Origin: Vanilla planifolia
Taxonomy: Eukaryota; Streptophyta; Magnoliopsida; Asparagales; Orchidaceae
Length of the DNA: 64,000 bases
Assembly: GCA_023846275.1 (NCBI GenBank)
Contig: JAIUJO010000070.1
Coordinates: 1,810,501-1,874,500 of the forward strand
Reading direction: 5' to 3'
Under the pieces are notes generated by a model that saw only the letters and a program-made list of their open reading frames with translations, did not search any database and was not told the origin of the DNA. Positions 24,867-39,553 of this stretch are shown piece by piece (the stretch's first letter is position 1; every line of letters starts with the position of its first letter). Position numbers and translations under genes: made by a program.

Positions 24867-27800
24867 AAGTTGATATATCAAACTTCAAAGTAATTGTAGT
24901 GTTGATGAAGCAAATAAAACACTAAATATAAGAGCAACAGAGCAAATAAGATAAAGGATGTTACCATAGTGAAAAATACAACCAACTTCTTTATTTTTAT
25001 TTTATATGTAACTTCACTTAGTAACTGATTCATTGTCATATTCATTAAAACATAACTTTTATTTATATGAATAGAAGGAATATACATAATTCAAGAAATT
25101 AAAATAGTTAGAATCTCATTCTTAAAAGAATCAAATTGACTGTCGTGCTCTGAGGATAATGATCATACAACCATAAACATAAGATCGTATTCATCGATCG
25201 CTACTACATTCAGATTGTCAACATGAAGTGCTTATCCAATCAATTTATTTTCACATATGTCAATGGATCATATTTATTTGAGGAATACATTGTAGTATCG
25301 AGTTAGATAAATCTACCCAAGCAAATTCTTTAACTAGAGAAAATATTGTATGATGTGTGTAGCATATAATAAGTTGTACTAGAAGATCAAGATGGCAATA
25401 AAAGATATTTGTAGATACATGAAAAGAAGACAAAAAATAAATACTAAAAAGATTACTAATTGTAACAAACACCCAATTCCTCTAATAAAACCATACATAG
25501 GTCCATATCATAAAAGCACGTTATTAGTAATGAATTGGTGTAATAGGAATCTATCTATATGTCATTTGTATGATTGACAAAACTTATACGACTTTGTTGT
25601 ATACTCTTACGAATATGCATATTTTAACTCGATTAATGTGATTGTAGTAATATTACTTTGAGATCACATAAGCACACATTTGTTAGCTCACCAATAATTT
25701 AAGTTCTCAAGACTTAGCACATAACAGCTGATTATACATTGGAAAAAATAACTCATGACACTACAAACTTAACATCACATACTTAATGTTGCTTAGTTTA
25801 AGCCTTATCCAATCTTCTAATGACAATACAATATGATACATATGACATTATTTTGTATGCATTTGCAATATTACACACTTTAACACACTTCTCTGGTAGC
25901 CATTTAGTGTCAAAGTACAATAACATTATGAAAATAGTCCAAGCAGTGCAATTGATGAAAATCTCTCATGGTCACATTTGACTTAGGTTTCATTTAATGC
26001 CCTACATATAGATTGTATCATAAGATAACTGAAAGGTCAAAATGTGAAAAGCATAGGTAATATTCAATATTACTATTTTTGTAAATTATGGTAGTTGATC
26101 AACATAATTGTTGGAAACAACATAATAAATATCAATTAAGGAATATTTATATGCATATAACATGTATGAAATGCATGACATAATGTCTCACAAATTCAAT
26201 ATTAATGAGTAAAATAATATAATCATATTTTTCATATCAATAGAATGGGATAAGGTTTATAAATATTAATAAAATGAAGTGCACATGTTGGATCATAGAT
26301 TGAGAACTAGTCCACCAAGTGGTAAAGGAATGGTTCCTTGATGTACATCTTGGGCCACACATCTGTAGAGCTACCAAAACTTATCGACTTATTTTCACAA
26401 GTGAATTACATGATGGAACATTTGATCAAGCTATTTAAATTACTAATGAATATTCGATTTTGAGGTGCATGATTCAAATGCCTTTTAAAAAAATGTTCTA
26501 TATTATAAAAATATTTTAATAAAAATAAGATTAGTCCAAAAAAAGTTGCACAATCAAGTGTTCAATCATTATAACTATTTGTTTTTCCTTCAAACAACTT
26601 AATTTTTCTATATAAACATAAAAAAACTAAAATAATGCGTAGCACTAAAGAGTTTTAAAATTATTGAAACAATCATGAATGACTAACTATAAATAAGAAA
26701 ATCAATTTTTGGAAAAAGCTTAGATGATTTTTTTATAATTAAATTAAAATAATTATAATGATAAATGTATCAAAAAATATTTAAACCTAAAAGTAGCAAA
26801 TCATCTTTTTTATAAACTACTCTAAAAAATTTAAAATATTTACTAACCATAATAGAAATTTCTTAATAATGGAAAAAACCTTGCATTACAAACAAAAAAC
26901 TCAAATTAATAAGAATACACGAGTGATTAACATATTAGAAAACTCAATATAATGAAAGCTATGCGTAAAACATATTTATTAGAAAAAGTTCTCAAGGCGT
27001 AATGTGCACCAAACTCACTAAACAAGGTGATCAGCTAATACAAGAATATACAATTTTAGAACATAAGCATATATAAGAAACTTGTGTGGGCATGCTTTTA
27101 TATAAGTGTAGTACGACTTTCAATTGATTATAAATGCTCGAGGTAGATATGAAAAAGACTTAAGCATACATGAGCAAGCTTTTTTTTGTGCACCTAGATA
27201 ACAAAGAGTATTTCGTAGATCATAATATGGTTTACATTATGTATATGATCTTAGGTGGCGTTTTACTTTATTGTTATACCCTTTTTATCGATTACAAAAA
27301 AATATTTGCCTTCTCCTAATTAGTGAGATATTTTCATTAATATTTTATAAAGATATTTTTAATTTTTTATATTTTATTTTTATTTAATTTTTTATCTTTT
27401 TTATTTCAATTTATCAACATAGATTAATACATTTAGATGTTATATAATATTTTTAATTTTTCTTTTTGAGTTTGAAAACTATGTATTAGAATTATTTTAT
27501 TAAACATTTTTTCTTGTCATTAGTTATCAATAATATATTACAAATATTTTGTAACGTTTTAAATTCGTAAAATTTCATATTTTTACTTGATTTTTTTCTT
27601 TATGTTTGTATGTTTCTCAAGATTTGAATTGCACAATTTTTTTTTTAGATATCCCATTTAACTATTTTGTTAAATTAAATTTTCATTATTCAACAAAATA
27701 AATGGTTTTATAATTTTTATTTTGTATATTTTTTTTAATTTCAAAAATATATTTCTCATAATAGCATGTTGAGACTATTAATTATTTAATTTTCTTTCAC

Positions 27801-30800
27801 AATTATAGTTAATTTACATTGATAATTTACTTTTATCGCTTTACCCTCATATTTGACTTTATATTTGTACTTTTACATATACTATATTACTTAACTGTTT
27901 TTTTGTTACATATGCATATAGCTTATTTTTTTAGAAATGTTAAATTACCTTAATTCGTTGGACTAATTATCTTTACCGAATATTTTTATTTATTTTACAA
28001 ATTTATTCTATTGAAATTTTAAACATTGTTCTTTAATACAGTGTAAAAGGATTTAATATTTTAGATATTTTATTTCCGTTGCATAAGCAAAATTTTAAAA
28101 TATTCTTCAATAAATGAATTAAAAATTCTTAATAAAATGTTTTGTTAAAAATAAGCTTCGTATTACAAAATACAGCAAAAACATTGATAGGAACTAAAGC
28201 ATTGATTCTTTGTGCTTTATCTAAAAATTTTAAAAAAATTAAAAAATTGAAAAATGTTATAATTAAATTTTAAAATGTTCATATATTAACAAAAATATGT
28301 TAATACAAGCAAAGGATCAATAATTTAAGGAATAAAAATATATAAACTATTCTGACAAAAATATGTCTTTAAGTTGTTTTCAATTTATGTATCACAATAC
28401 TTAAAAATTTTATTTCATATTTCAGTTTAAGCATTATAAATGAGTGATTATAATTTAAAAAATAGAAATTTTATATAAATTATAACATATCCAATAATTA
28501 ACCTAAGAACAATTATGTGCATAAAAATAACTCAAAAGTACAACAAAAAATAGTAACTTCAATATAATATGCATATAAATTATTTTGTAGATCTAAAAAA
28601 TTGAAATTAACAAAACCACAAATTATAATGTGACGTTAAAAAAAGTAGAGATTTAAAAATACAAATATCTAATAAAATAATTGAATGATTAAAATGTTAA
28701 AAAACATTAGTAGCATAATTACTAAGAAAATATTCTTGTTGTTGACGACATGAATACTTTGATAAGAAAAATTCATCAAATTATTAATATTATAAGATAA
28801 TTAAGTAGTAACTTGATCATATAGAAAAGAGTGACTAATTCCTCAAAATTAATGATGTCTAGTTGGACTTGTACAAAGTTTATGATAATATTAATTGGCA
28901 TTTCCTCTCCTTTCTTATAAATCAATTTTGGTATTTCAAAATGTTTTTCATTGCTTAGTGCACAGTTTTCATAATTGGTTAAAAAATGTTGGATCTTTTG
29001 CATGTATTTTTGTAGAAAAGTCCTTTTTATTTTTATTCAAAGTTCAAATTACTTTTACTTTTATTTATAAGAATATATTTTTTGTAATGCTGTATTAGTG
29101 AAAAATTTTTACTTATAAAAAGCATTATTCTTATATTGTATGTTTGTATTTTTACTTTCTTTTTTAAAATTTTTGTTTGCTCATAAGCATTGCATTAGCA
29201 AAATTTCAATTTTTTTTCAGGATTTTACATATTTGTTTTGTATTTTTTTGTTTTCCTATTTTAATTTTGTTATTTTATTTTTAAATTATATAATACAATC
29301 CGTTTTTTTCGGAACTAATCAAAGTGATGATCATGGCAACTTTGAAATATTATATATTTTTTGTTATATTATTTATTTTCTAATGATCAATTTTTTAATT
29401 TTTATTTTTTGACACTGTATTTTCATTGCCCTCAGTAGTACACAAATTTCTTTCATATGTGACACAAACAGTTTTAAGAAATTTAGGCAAATTGTTTTAA
29501 GAATTTTAGGTTTTTAAAACATCAACTATTTTCTCATTTTAAGTGCCTATAAATATCGTTTTTGACTTTTTAATATTTTAGGTTTTTCTTGTTTTTCCTA
29601 TTATTTTACTTTAAATTACGAAATTGTTATTTTTTTAGTTAATGTTTTAGTAAAATAGTGTTCAAATTCATTTCTAAAAGGTTATGCACATAATAATATT
29701 TTGAATTATAAATCAACAACGAATAGAAATAAACTTATAATATATATAAATAAATATAATATAACACATTATTTCATATTATTTGAAGAATTTTTTTAAT
29801 AAATTATAATTATTAAATAATTGACGTGCTAAATTAAATAGTGTAAGCAAAGCAATAAGGCACTAAATGATCTACAATATTCAACTATATAATAACAAAA
29901 ATTTTTAGCTAATTTGAAACCATGTCAAAAGAGGTTCTCTAATAAAAATAAAGTAAACTAAAAATGAGGAATAAAAAAATAAAAATAATATAAAAATTAA
30001 GAAATAAAAGAATCTAATAAAAAGTGCTGATAACTTTTCAAAATCATTGTTATAATATAATTGTTTTACAATTTTAATTATGTAATTATTGACAAATATA
30101 TAGTTTGAGTTTTGAGTATTTAAAATAATTAAGAAATAATTATTTTTAGAAGTATTATCAAAATATATTAAAAAAAAGTAACGTTAATAAAAGCATCGAA
30201 AAAGGTGTGCTAAACGACATATATAGAATTAAAAAATATAAACATTCCAAATTTTATGAGATCATGCAGTGGAACATTTTGTTTGAAAAGTTCCATGTGT
30301 TGTTCAAAATTTTCTTAGACAATTTTTCTATATAGATTGAATATTAAAACTTTTTATTTACTTAAATATTATTAATTATTTTTTAAGGTGAACAATTATT
30401 ACATTTTCTAGATTTTTGACGTCAAATTATGAATAAAAATTTTGAAAAATTTAAATTTATTAATTTTCAAATTTGAAAATTTTATGTTTTATAATTTAAA
30501 TAACATTAAAAATTTATGAAGGAATTATAAATAAATTATGTGAAATAATATTTAAAATGTTTAAAAAACATAAAAAAAAGTATACATAACATTAAAAAAA
30601 ATTTATGAAAAATTAATTATAAAAATAGTATTTAAATTTATAAAACAATATTCATTATAAATTACCATGATATATATGCTAAACTACAAAGCAAATTCAT
30701 ACAAAATTTAGAAGTATTGCACACTATGTTACTAGCAATTTTTAAATATATTTGCAAATGTGTTATGAGATTAATGTACAAGCTATGCAAAATTGCTGGA

Positions 30801-33479
30801 GTTGATAAATTAACAAATCATAAAAAGCATAACATCAACAAAAGAAAAGTTTGAAATTTTTTGTCAAGCACATTGGTAAACTATTTTGGAATAATTTAGT
30901 TTTTTATAATATTTTTTGGAAAAATTATAAAGAAATAATAGTTAAAGTTGTGAACATCTTTGAATATTTATATTTAATAAAATTTTGTAAAGAACTAGAA
31001 AAATTTGTCACAATAATTATTGAAAATTATTATTTGCCAAACAAAAAAAAATATGTAATTTAAAAAAATTAAAAAATTATAAAAACATTAAAGTATATAA
31101 CAAAACAAGAATAATAAACATATAAATATAAATAAAATATAAAATAAAAATGAAGCCTAATGAATGGACTATTGGATATAATTGTTCCACAATATACACA
31201 TTGAATATAATAATTTCTTAGAATAGTTTTATAATCATGATTATGACAAAAAGGAACGAAGTATAAAAATAACAAAATTTTCAAATAAACAAGAAATTAA
31301 TAAAAATTAAAATTATATGTATCACCAATATATGTTTTTTACATTTATAATGATTACAAATAAGTTTGTACACCTCCATATAATTAAGACAACTAAATAG
31401 TTGTCAATAAAACTAAAAATATAAATATTGATATAAAGAATCTTTAAACATTTTTAATTTTATTGATAATAAAAAAGGTAACATTAACTAGGTTTTATGT
31501 TCAACTTCGTATTGCAAACGAATCCAAAATGTATAAAAGGGCAATGAGATTAAATATATGAAAAACTACAAGCTATAACATAGAAAATAAAATGTGATGA
31601 TGAAGACTTTTTTAAAATATTAGTTACATATAAAAAATTTAGAAATCATAAATTCGATCAAGCAATCATAATATTAAATTATAAAAAGTGATATTCATAA
31701 TATAAAAATAAAATATTTTAATAAGAAAACTTATTAAAAACCATATTGAAAACATGAGATATATGATTGTGATTTAAATAAAAAACTCACTTAAGAAATA
31801 TATAAAAAATTAAATAATTGTATTGCTCTATGCATCTCTTCAAATTGGAAGAGAACTACAAAGCACACTTATATCATTTCATCAGCTAGTAGTGATACTC
31901 TTTAGATAATATATAAAATAAATTCATTATATATAAGACACACTAAACACATCAGACAAATACACTTGTTGATGCCCTTATTATTCATAATTAGAAAATT
32001 CATACAAGGATGATAGCCATCACTTCTGCATTGGGCACATGCACTATTTGAGCATAACATTAGCAATATCATATTGCCTTTAACTATATCTCAACAAAAT
32101 GATGAATTATGTTAGGCATCACATGATAACGTTTTGTACTCACCGCCTAAATTCTTTTAGATTAAATCATCTCAAAAATATGTTATATTATGTCAAATAT
32201 TGGATGTAACACACAAATTGTTGTAATATTTAGAATGAAATAAATTTTATTTTATAAAAAAATACTTTTAGTATTGTAAAGAAATTTCATTTTCAAATAA
32301 AATAAAGTATGGGGTTAAAAAATAAAAAGCTCTCACATAAATAAAAAATCTTTCTTATTTTAGAACTTTTGAATCTTAAAAAAATGTTTATTATAAATAA
32401 TAAAAGAATATTAAATATTGTGTAACATTAAGGAATTTTATGTTTCAAAGCAATTTGCAAAAAAAGTTATTTTTCATAAATAAAAGTTATAACATAGAAA
32501 GCTATAATTTTGGCAAATAATTAGATTTAAAATATTGTATGATAAGTAAAAATATATTAAAATAAAAATAATATCATCAATATAACTCTATATTAATGCA
32601 CTAAAAAATAAAATTAATTTACAAAATGGATGAATAATAAATCTTCTCTTAGTCCATGCCAAAAAGACTCACAATAAAGATAAAATATGTTCAAAATTAA
32701 ATCGTATACAAAGCAATAGTAATTATTTAAGATGCTAAAGGTGTTGATTGTTAAATGTATGCAAAACATTTAGTAAAGACAAATAAAAATATAAATTCAA
32801 TTAAAAGTCTAAAATAATAAAGAAAACTTTCATTAAAAAAATAAACAAATATAACAAATTAGAAGTCATTGTTCTAACACAATCATTCAATGTTACGTGT
32901 TTTGATAAGAGAAAGATTCTTGACTATGTTAATTAGTATTTTCGATTAATATTGATTGTATTTTACATTATTAGTGACTATTTTGAAGTAATGTTAACTA
33001 GTCAAACTAAACTCTATGTAAATATTATTTAGGATTGCAATGTCACTTCTATCATATCTTTTAATCATTCATGAAATAAAGATTTTATTGTGATTTTTAA
33101 TTGAAATGTCTTATTGTCATTCTTGATAGTTATTTATGTTTTTGTTAATATAACAAAACCTTATTCTTTATATTTCAAATATTTGAGTTTATTTGTTATT
33201 ATAAATTTTTTTATTATCTTGTAATATTTAATATTTGATAAATTTGAGTGTATTTTATGAAAATGCTTGTTCTTTTTAGTAGTTTTAATATTTTTTGTTG
33301 TTAATCATTTTTTTGTCAATCCAAAAAACATTTTTTTGTAATATTTACTAGAAAAAAAACATATCGCTTTAATTGTTTATCAATGGAATGTGAAAAATAA
33401 TTTAGAATATTTTTATGTTATTTGTCAATACAATAATCATTTAGTTCCTTTAAATTTTTTTTGTTTATGCAATTTGTTA

Positions 33480-36400
33480 TTATCAACAAAAGGTTCCATG
33501 ATAGGAATCAGAGTTTTTTTGTGTTGAGTGGATCAAAGAGCTTATAATGCTCATATTCATTGTAACTCTTATATTCCAAACTAGGTTGTTATCCAAAATA
33601 GTTATTTGTTATGCAATTCAAGAGAATCAAGAACTTCTATGAATGTTGGTCAAATTGAGATGCTTCTTTTAACTATTTGTAGTCTCCCTTTAAGTGTCTA
33701 TTTTAAAATTGGTTGACATCTTTCTTTGGAAATTACGTTGGACAAGAATTTGTAGTCCTTTTGAGTTAGTCATTACTGAAATCTTTAATTGATTGTTAAG
33801 TCATATTGCAAAGAACCTTTATCCTAAGATGCTACTAAATCTAAAACTAAACATACTTGTTTATTCTACCATCGGGTTTTTTTTAAAAAAAGAATTATCA
33901 GTAATCTGGATTAAAATTTCACTTTGTTCCAGGTCAACTGATTGGCAACTGTTGTTTTCCTTGAGCATGTGCTAGTTATTTTACCTATTTTATTAGCACA
34001 ATCAATTATGACTTTTATATACTCCTTCATGGGTTGTAACAATTTGCTTGTGCCTTATAGTTTTTTCATAAGCACCCTTACCTAACATTAAACTAGTAGA
34101 TTGAAATGACTTTTCATTTACCATATTATCTTATTGAATTCATTGCCATGATCCATTTGAGTTTTAATCTTTTTTTGTTATGTAGATGAAACTAGGTAAT
34201 TCCATTACTAGATCCACATCACCACATATCCTTACTATGCTTGATCTTGTTAGGCTTATAGTAGCTATTGTTACTTGTAATAGATTTTTTACTACCAAAA
34301 CCAAGAAGTAAAATGCTACCTTATTAAAAGAAATGTGTCAAAAGATATTGAAATGAAACCAAAACTAGAGCTAATGATGAATCAACATTTAAGTGAATCA
34401 TAGGATGCTAGTTAAAGATTGCTTGCTTAAAGATATTGATGTTCTATTCCTAGTGAACATAACATCATAAATGATCTAGCTAATGTAATTAACGCATGTT
34501 AGTTATCAACAGTTTAAACCATAAAAATTTTTAAAACATTGATATTCTCAAATACCATAGGGTTTTTTAACATATTTGGGAATTTGGTGAAAATTTCTTA
34601 ATCAATTCAAGCGTGAATAGTATCGCCATTTTACCAATTTCTTCTCCATTGAAAATAATATTTAGTCGACCATTTATCATTCTCTTTCATTGATATAGAC
34701 TTGTGAAAGCTTAGATATGTAACCAACAACATCAATAAATGAATAGTTGTTTGAGGTGAGGACCGCTGAACCTACAATGAAGACTTACTATCCATTTGGC
34801 TTGGTTGAATTAAAATAAGGTCTAGTGCTCACATACAAGTGTCTTGATCATACCACACTGGTTGGAACTAAGGATATTCATTTACACTATTGTCACCTAC
34901 TTATCATAACCATTGATCATTTTATTTTTGGTTATATAATCTTGTTATTCATGTATTTAACATAAATATAAACAAATATGATTTGGGACATGCAACATTT
35001 TTAAATAATCACTTAATAACCAAATTATTGGGTGAATCATAAGTTAATATCATTAGCCACTATACCTTCTTACATGACAGCTTGTTATGTGACTAGACAC
35101 TAATTCTTATATAATTTTAGTTTCATAACAAATTAGTGCACAATAATGAGTTGAGATATAAAAATTGAAGGTTGCCTTAAATAATTATGAATTTTGAGTA
35201 TTAACAATTTCAACTAGTATGTATTTAATGTTTTAGAATTCTAGTTCAGCTAGATTTCTTATTTAAGTTAGGTTTATTCACAATGGATAGACCCTTATCA
35301 ATTTGGTGCAGCTTAATTCCTAGTGAATCAAAATTAATAGACTAATTGAATAATATTCAAAAGATACTTATCATTATTGATTATGATCTTGAAAGTTATT
35401 TATACCATTTGAATAATGTTTTTCATTAAGTTTATGAGAAATATTCATAAAAATGACATGAGTTATTCAAATAATTTTGTCAACTTTAAATCAACATTTT
35501 GAATAAAATAGTTGAAAAGAATATATCCAAAATGAAAATTGATGACTTATCAACATTGGTAGGTAGTTGAGCATGCTCCCAAATGAGATTTTGCAAAATT
35601 TTAAAAAAGTAATGTAATATGCCTATAGCGAATCTACTCCACAATGTTAAGCATATGGAATAGATAACTTTCTTTACACAAAGCAACAGCCTACTTTGAT
35701 ACAACTTGTTCGTCTTGAAGGATAAACAAAGGTGGAGAAATTTGATTAATCTAATTTTTTGGTAATTCAAAATCATACTTGATTTTGAATTTTAGTATTT
35801 ATCTTCATAAAAAAATATGAAGAAAAATACAAGAAAGCAAGTTAAACTAAGGTTTTAAAGATATTCAACCACTAGGCTTTATTATACATCCCCTTAGAAT
35901 TTTAGAGCCTTGTGTATATAATCTCTTCTTCACATAACTTGAGAATAACGAAGGCATCACAAAAACTTTGTTTTATTTAAATAATTTATGCCTAATCTTC
36001 AACAAAAAAGAATACAAGATTATTTATCTCAATAACACACTTTACCCCAAGCATTGGAGTAAATCGTTCAAATCTCCACCAACAAAAGGCCTTACTTTCA
36101 CACTTAATGCTATGCCAACAGAATGCTTCTATGTAATGTTGTTAGTCTTCCCCTAATTTGAAGGACTTGATTTAGGATCTTTCCTTACTCACAAGTAAAG
36201 CAATGGAAATTTTAAGAATATTGTTAAAATAATATTTAGAAAACAATAACCCCATCTAATTTCATGGATATGTGTTAAATAACACTTGTTCATTAAGATT
36301 AGAAGTTTTAAAAGAAAATCATGAGATTTGTTTGATTATGAATGTATGAAAGTGCAATGTTGCGGTATTGGAAGAATGTACTTGAACATTATACGAAATT

Positions 36401-38925
36401 ATTATTTCAATTAAAACTACCATAAAAGAGCACCCTTTAAATTAAATGATGTTAAATGTTTGAATATGATTCAAATCATTCAAATTTTTCTTAACCACAT
36501 TATGGGAGAAAAGTGAGTTTATTTATAGGAACATGAGAACTTGTAATTTTCTTCAAATTATTGTATTGCAACTAAGCAAAAAATTTTCATCCCTCATAAT
36601 TCGTAAAATTCTTCATAGATTTCCTATTCTAAAAATATTATTGTATAACATAAATATACTTTACATCACTATGACTTAACACTGATGAATGTCAAACTAC
36701 CCTCTAGAAGTTAAATTTAGAAGAATATTTAGCACTCCAAAGCCACTAACATATGAGACCACTCATCACACAACTTCTATGCAAGTTGGCATTGCACAAT
36801 GCACTTCCAACTTACAGTGCTCACCTACACATTGCTTTCCTACATGAATGAATTACCTACATAATGGATGTTGGTATCTAACATCATGAAATTTTAGGTT
36901 TGACACTAACTATTATGTATCTTTACAACCATGCATATTTCATAACACTATGCAAGTTTGATGGTCTTTTTAGCTTACTTTTAGACAACTCAAACAAGTG
37001 ACAAAATCAGCCAAGTAACTATTAATATGTGATATGTTTGAATTGTGATATAGTAATGTTTTTTGAATTCTACTACATATTAAGTCAATAGAAGTGAACC
37101 GATGAAAGGCATGATCTAATAACAACATGAATCGTTTATCTAAAGATCATCATAATTGTTATGATGAATAGTAATGATATAATTCTTTTTTCCTCATGCA
37201 ATTCATGAACAAAGTCATTTAACAACATGATTTATAAATCGAGAGTTGTCCCTTAAAAAATTATTTCATATTGATACGTGCATTTAAATATAATGCTCAT
37301 TCTATCACAACCATAAAAGATTCAACATACTTATATTGATGTGCATTTATAAGCTCCTAAGTTTGACAAGATAACAATTTATGCAATAGTTATAATTGAC
37401 ACTCCGTTAGATCTCATAGGATTCTTTGATAAAAACTATTAAAATTTTTAGGTTATTATGTTACTTACTATAAGGTTTGGAGTTCCACTCATTAAGATGT
37501 CTTATAACTAAACCCATGATGGGCATAAATTTGGAGTTATTAGAGTTTTTAAATAATTTTTAGAGAATTACAATGGATCGACGAGTGTTGCATGTCATGA
37601 TTAAAAGATTTAAAAAGAATCAAGAAATAAGAAAGATAAATATATACTAAAGAAAAGAACTGGTAAAAAATTACATGGTTTTTCCAACAAAACTATGGGC
37701 TTCATCAGTCCCTAAGTTGCCAAGCTTAAGCCTATCACTACCTAACCAATCCTTCATAAGTAGAGAGCTTTTTGCAATTGCTATTTACATAGGCTAAAGC
37801 ATAAAGTCCTCTCCACTTTTTTATGAGCCCAAAAATTACCCTTATTATCTTTTGGTTATAAGAACCTACCTTCATTACATTCTTGTGGGGATAAGCATAA
37901 CTCTAATAGACCACAAAACCAAGATCTAATAGAGTTCTTCCTTTCTTGAAATGGTGTACTAGATTGTTCTCTTAATCCATGCTAAGAGGAAAAAAGCATA
38001 AGAATTATAATCCTAAAAAAAAGGAAAATAAAAAATTTAACATATCCTTTTTGAGATATAAAATAATGAATCATAACATAATAATTGAATCACTACTACC
38101 AAAGAATACCTAATAATTATTGCATGATGAATGTTGTGATATAGCTCTTCTAAGCCCTTCCAAAGTGAACATCTAAGCAATTGCAAGAAAACAAAATATT
38201 AAGAAAGTGAAGTAATGCTGTAAGCGCAAAAAAAACATAGTAGGCAAAGAAAAATAAATATTCCTTTTTCAAATTTTAATGACTGAAACAAAATTTTTAG
38301 GTAAATAATTAAACTATAAAAATTTTATTTTAGCTTAAGTAGTATTCATTATTGCAACAAGTATATTAACTCTTCCATAGAATCAAATTCTTACTTCCTT
38401 GTTCCTATAATGTTTACATAAATGTTTGCACATAATCAAATAATTTCTAAACTATTTGTTATGCTAAATGTTATACCTCTCCATTGGTCTATTAACCTTA
38501 TGAGGTAATTCATTAATGTATAAAAAATTAAACTTTTACCATGGTCTAATTTAGAGCCTAAAATATTGATGATCCTTGAAAAACTATTAAGGAATGTTGA
38601 CGGATATTACACACTAATCAAGGTTAGGTTGTTTGTGTAGCATCTTATAATTATTCAAAGATTAGCCTCAAATTTATAGCATGAATTTTTAAGTTGAGTG
38701 GGTGGTAACATGTTAAGGGTTAAACATAAATTTTTGCTAAGCAATTTTATCATAACAAATTTCACAAAAAATTAAAAAATTTTAAGACAAACCTATGTAG
38801 AGCAGCTTAATAAAACAAGAACAACTCTAATATTAGATTATCACTTAGAAAAAAATTATAAAAAGAGTATATCTTTTTAGTAATGGTGGCTTATAGTTTC
38901 CTTTGGAATTAACATCTGGAGCACT
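33480..38925. other. Mixed-composition unassigned region
   Basis: This is less AT-extreme than the preceding desert and looks like decayed coding or LTR sequence, but it cannot be assigned except for the doubtful copia fragment at 35,486-35,776. On the minus strand a TATA-like ctataaataa occurs at about 36,518-36,528, suggesting a possible LTR around 36,000-36,550 without confirmation. Short frames such as 33,793-33,975 and 35,968-36,156 show no family resemblance. Confidence 0.4.
35486..35776 (-). pseudogene. Possible copia RNase H fragment
   Basis: A 96-codon open stretch includes VKKVIYSICLTLWSRFAIGI followed by LHYF and WEHAQ. The pattern resembles the copia RNase H start (VGSLMYAMVCTRPDIAYAVG, then VSRF and KEHW) in spacing and hydrophobic character. 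No other copia motif was recovered next to it on either side, and identity is low. It may be a chance frame. Confidence 0.3.
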
Positions 38926-38929
38926 AAAG

Positions 38930-39297
38930 ATGAAAAAGGGCGATAAGGTAGAGATTTTGGTTAGTGAGGAAGCTTTGTTCAAAGGATAACAAGATGGTAG
39001 GCTAGGATATGGTGTCTCTTTTAGGTGGGTGATAGTTTTTTGATTGGATTAGAAGAGTTAAACTGGTAGGTGAAGACAAATAGGTGTTTGCAAAAGTAGA
39101 AATTTGTTTGGTTGCTTGCACTCCTAAAGGAAGGTTTCTCACCTTCCATAATAGAGTTAGGCGTACACGTGTTGCTTACAAAGGTAGAAGTTCTAATAAG
39201 AGAACTCTTATTCATCAATAATTATAGTACAACAGAAGAACCTATCATATTTATAGATAAAGAGAGCCCAATGCATGAAAACAAATTAAAAAAGTAA
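38930..39297 (+). pseudogene. Weak Agenet/Tudor-like gene fragment
   Basis: The ATG at 38,930 opens a 19-codon stretch, MKKGDKVEI then LVSEEALFKG, before TAA at 38,987. Plant Agenet/Tudor-like domains begin with a similar pattern (KxGDxVEVxSxEEGFxGSW), where the next residues would form the aromatic cage. Here the frame breaks exactly where the conserved Trp is expected. A further open stretch at 39,112-39,297 could be exon debris but has no clear match. This is the only hint of a non-transposon gene in the window, and the match is short enough to be chance. Confidence 0.22.
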
Positions 39298-39342
39298 AAT
39301 GCACCTTTAGAAAATATCATAAACATGGAAAAAAAAAGAAAA

Positions 39343-39553
39343 GATAATTTCAAAGTTAAATCACTGAGAAATCTAAAAAAGATATTTAGAATTTTATGAA
39401 ATCAACTCTTAATAGTTTAACCACATTAATTATAAAATATATGAGAAAGATAATTTATTAATTAAATCACTTAAGAATCTAAAAAGATCATTAGAATTTT
39501 ATGACATTTGCTACAGGCGGTTCAACCACATTAAATATATAACATAAAAAAGT
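39343..39553. repeat. Tandem duplication, period about 106 bp
   Basis: Two adjacent units start at 39,343 and 39,449 with gataattt. Both contain aaatcact, agaatctaaaaa-like words, ttagaattttatga and a ttcaaccacatta-type block (39,417 and 39,519). They differ by scattered substitutions, so the duplication is moderately old. Confidence 0.8.

Larger units (their letters stand above)
21600..33480. other. AT desert, no recognisable gene or element body
   Basis: About 12 kb of extremely AT-rich sequence. No pol motif, RNA gene or conserved frame was found. The longest open stretches are Phe/Ile/Lys/Asn-rich and biased only by composition, for example 29,140-29,412. Slightly more mixed islands at 25,130-26,480, 26,970-27,260 and 31,960-32,160 also gave no recognisable translation. 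Local structures worth noting are listed separately at 24,584-24,710 and 24,706-24,866. Confidence 0.6.

Noticed and set aside
24878-25087. 69-codon minus-strand frame with a hydrophobic segment
   Set aside because: The length and hydrophobicity are expected by chance in AT-rich DNA, and no start context or homologous copy supports it.
29140-29412. 90-codon plus-strand frame that looks like a membrane protein
   Set aside because: Its Phe/Ile/Leu richness simply reflects T-rich sequence. There is no promoter, conserved motif or related copy in the window.
37660-37760. Ser/Leu/Pro-rich plus-strand peptide resembling a transit peptide
   Set aside because: The stretch is short, stops follow soon after, and no downstream domain can be read.
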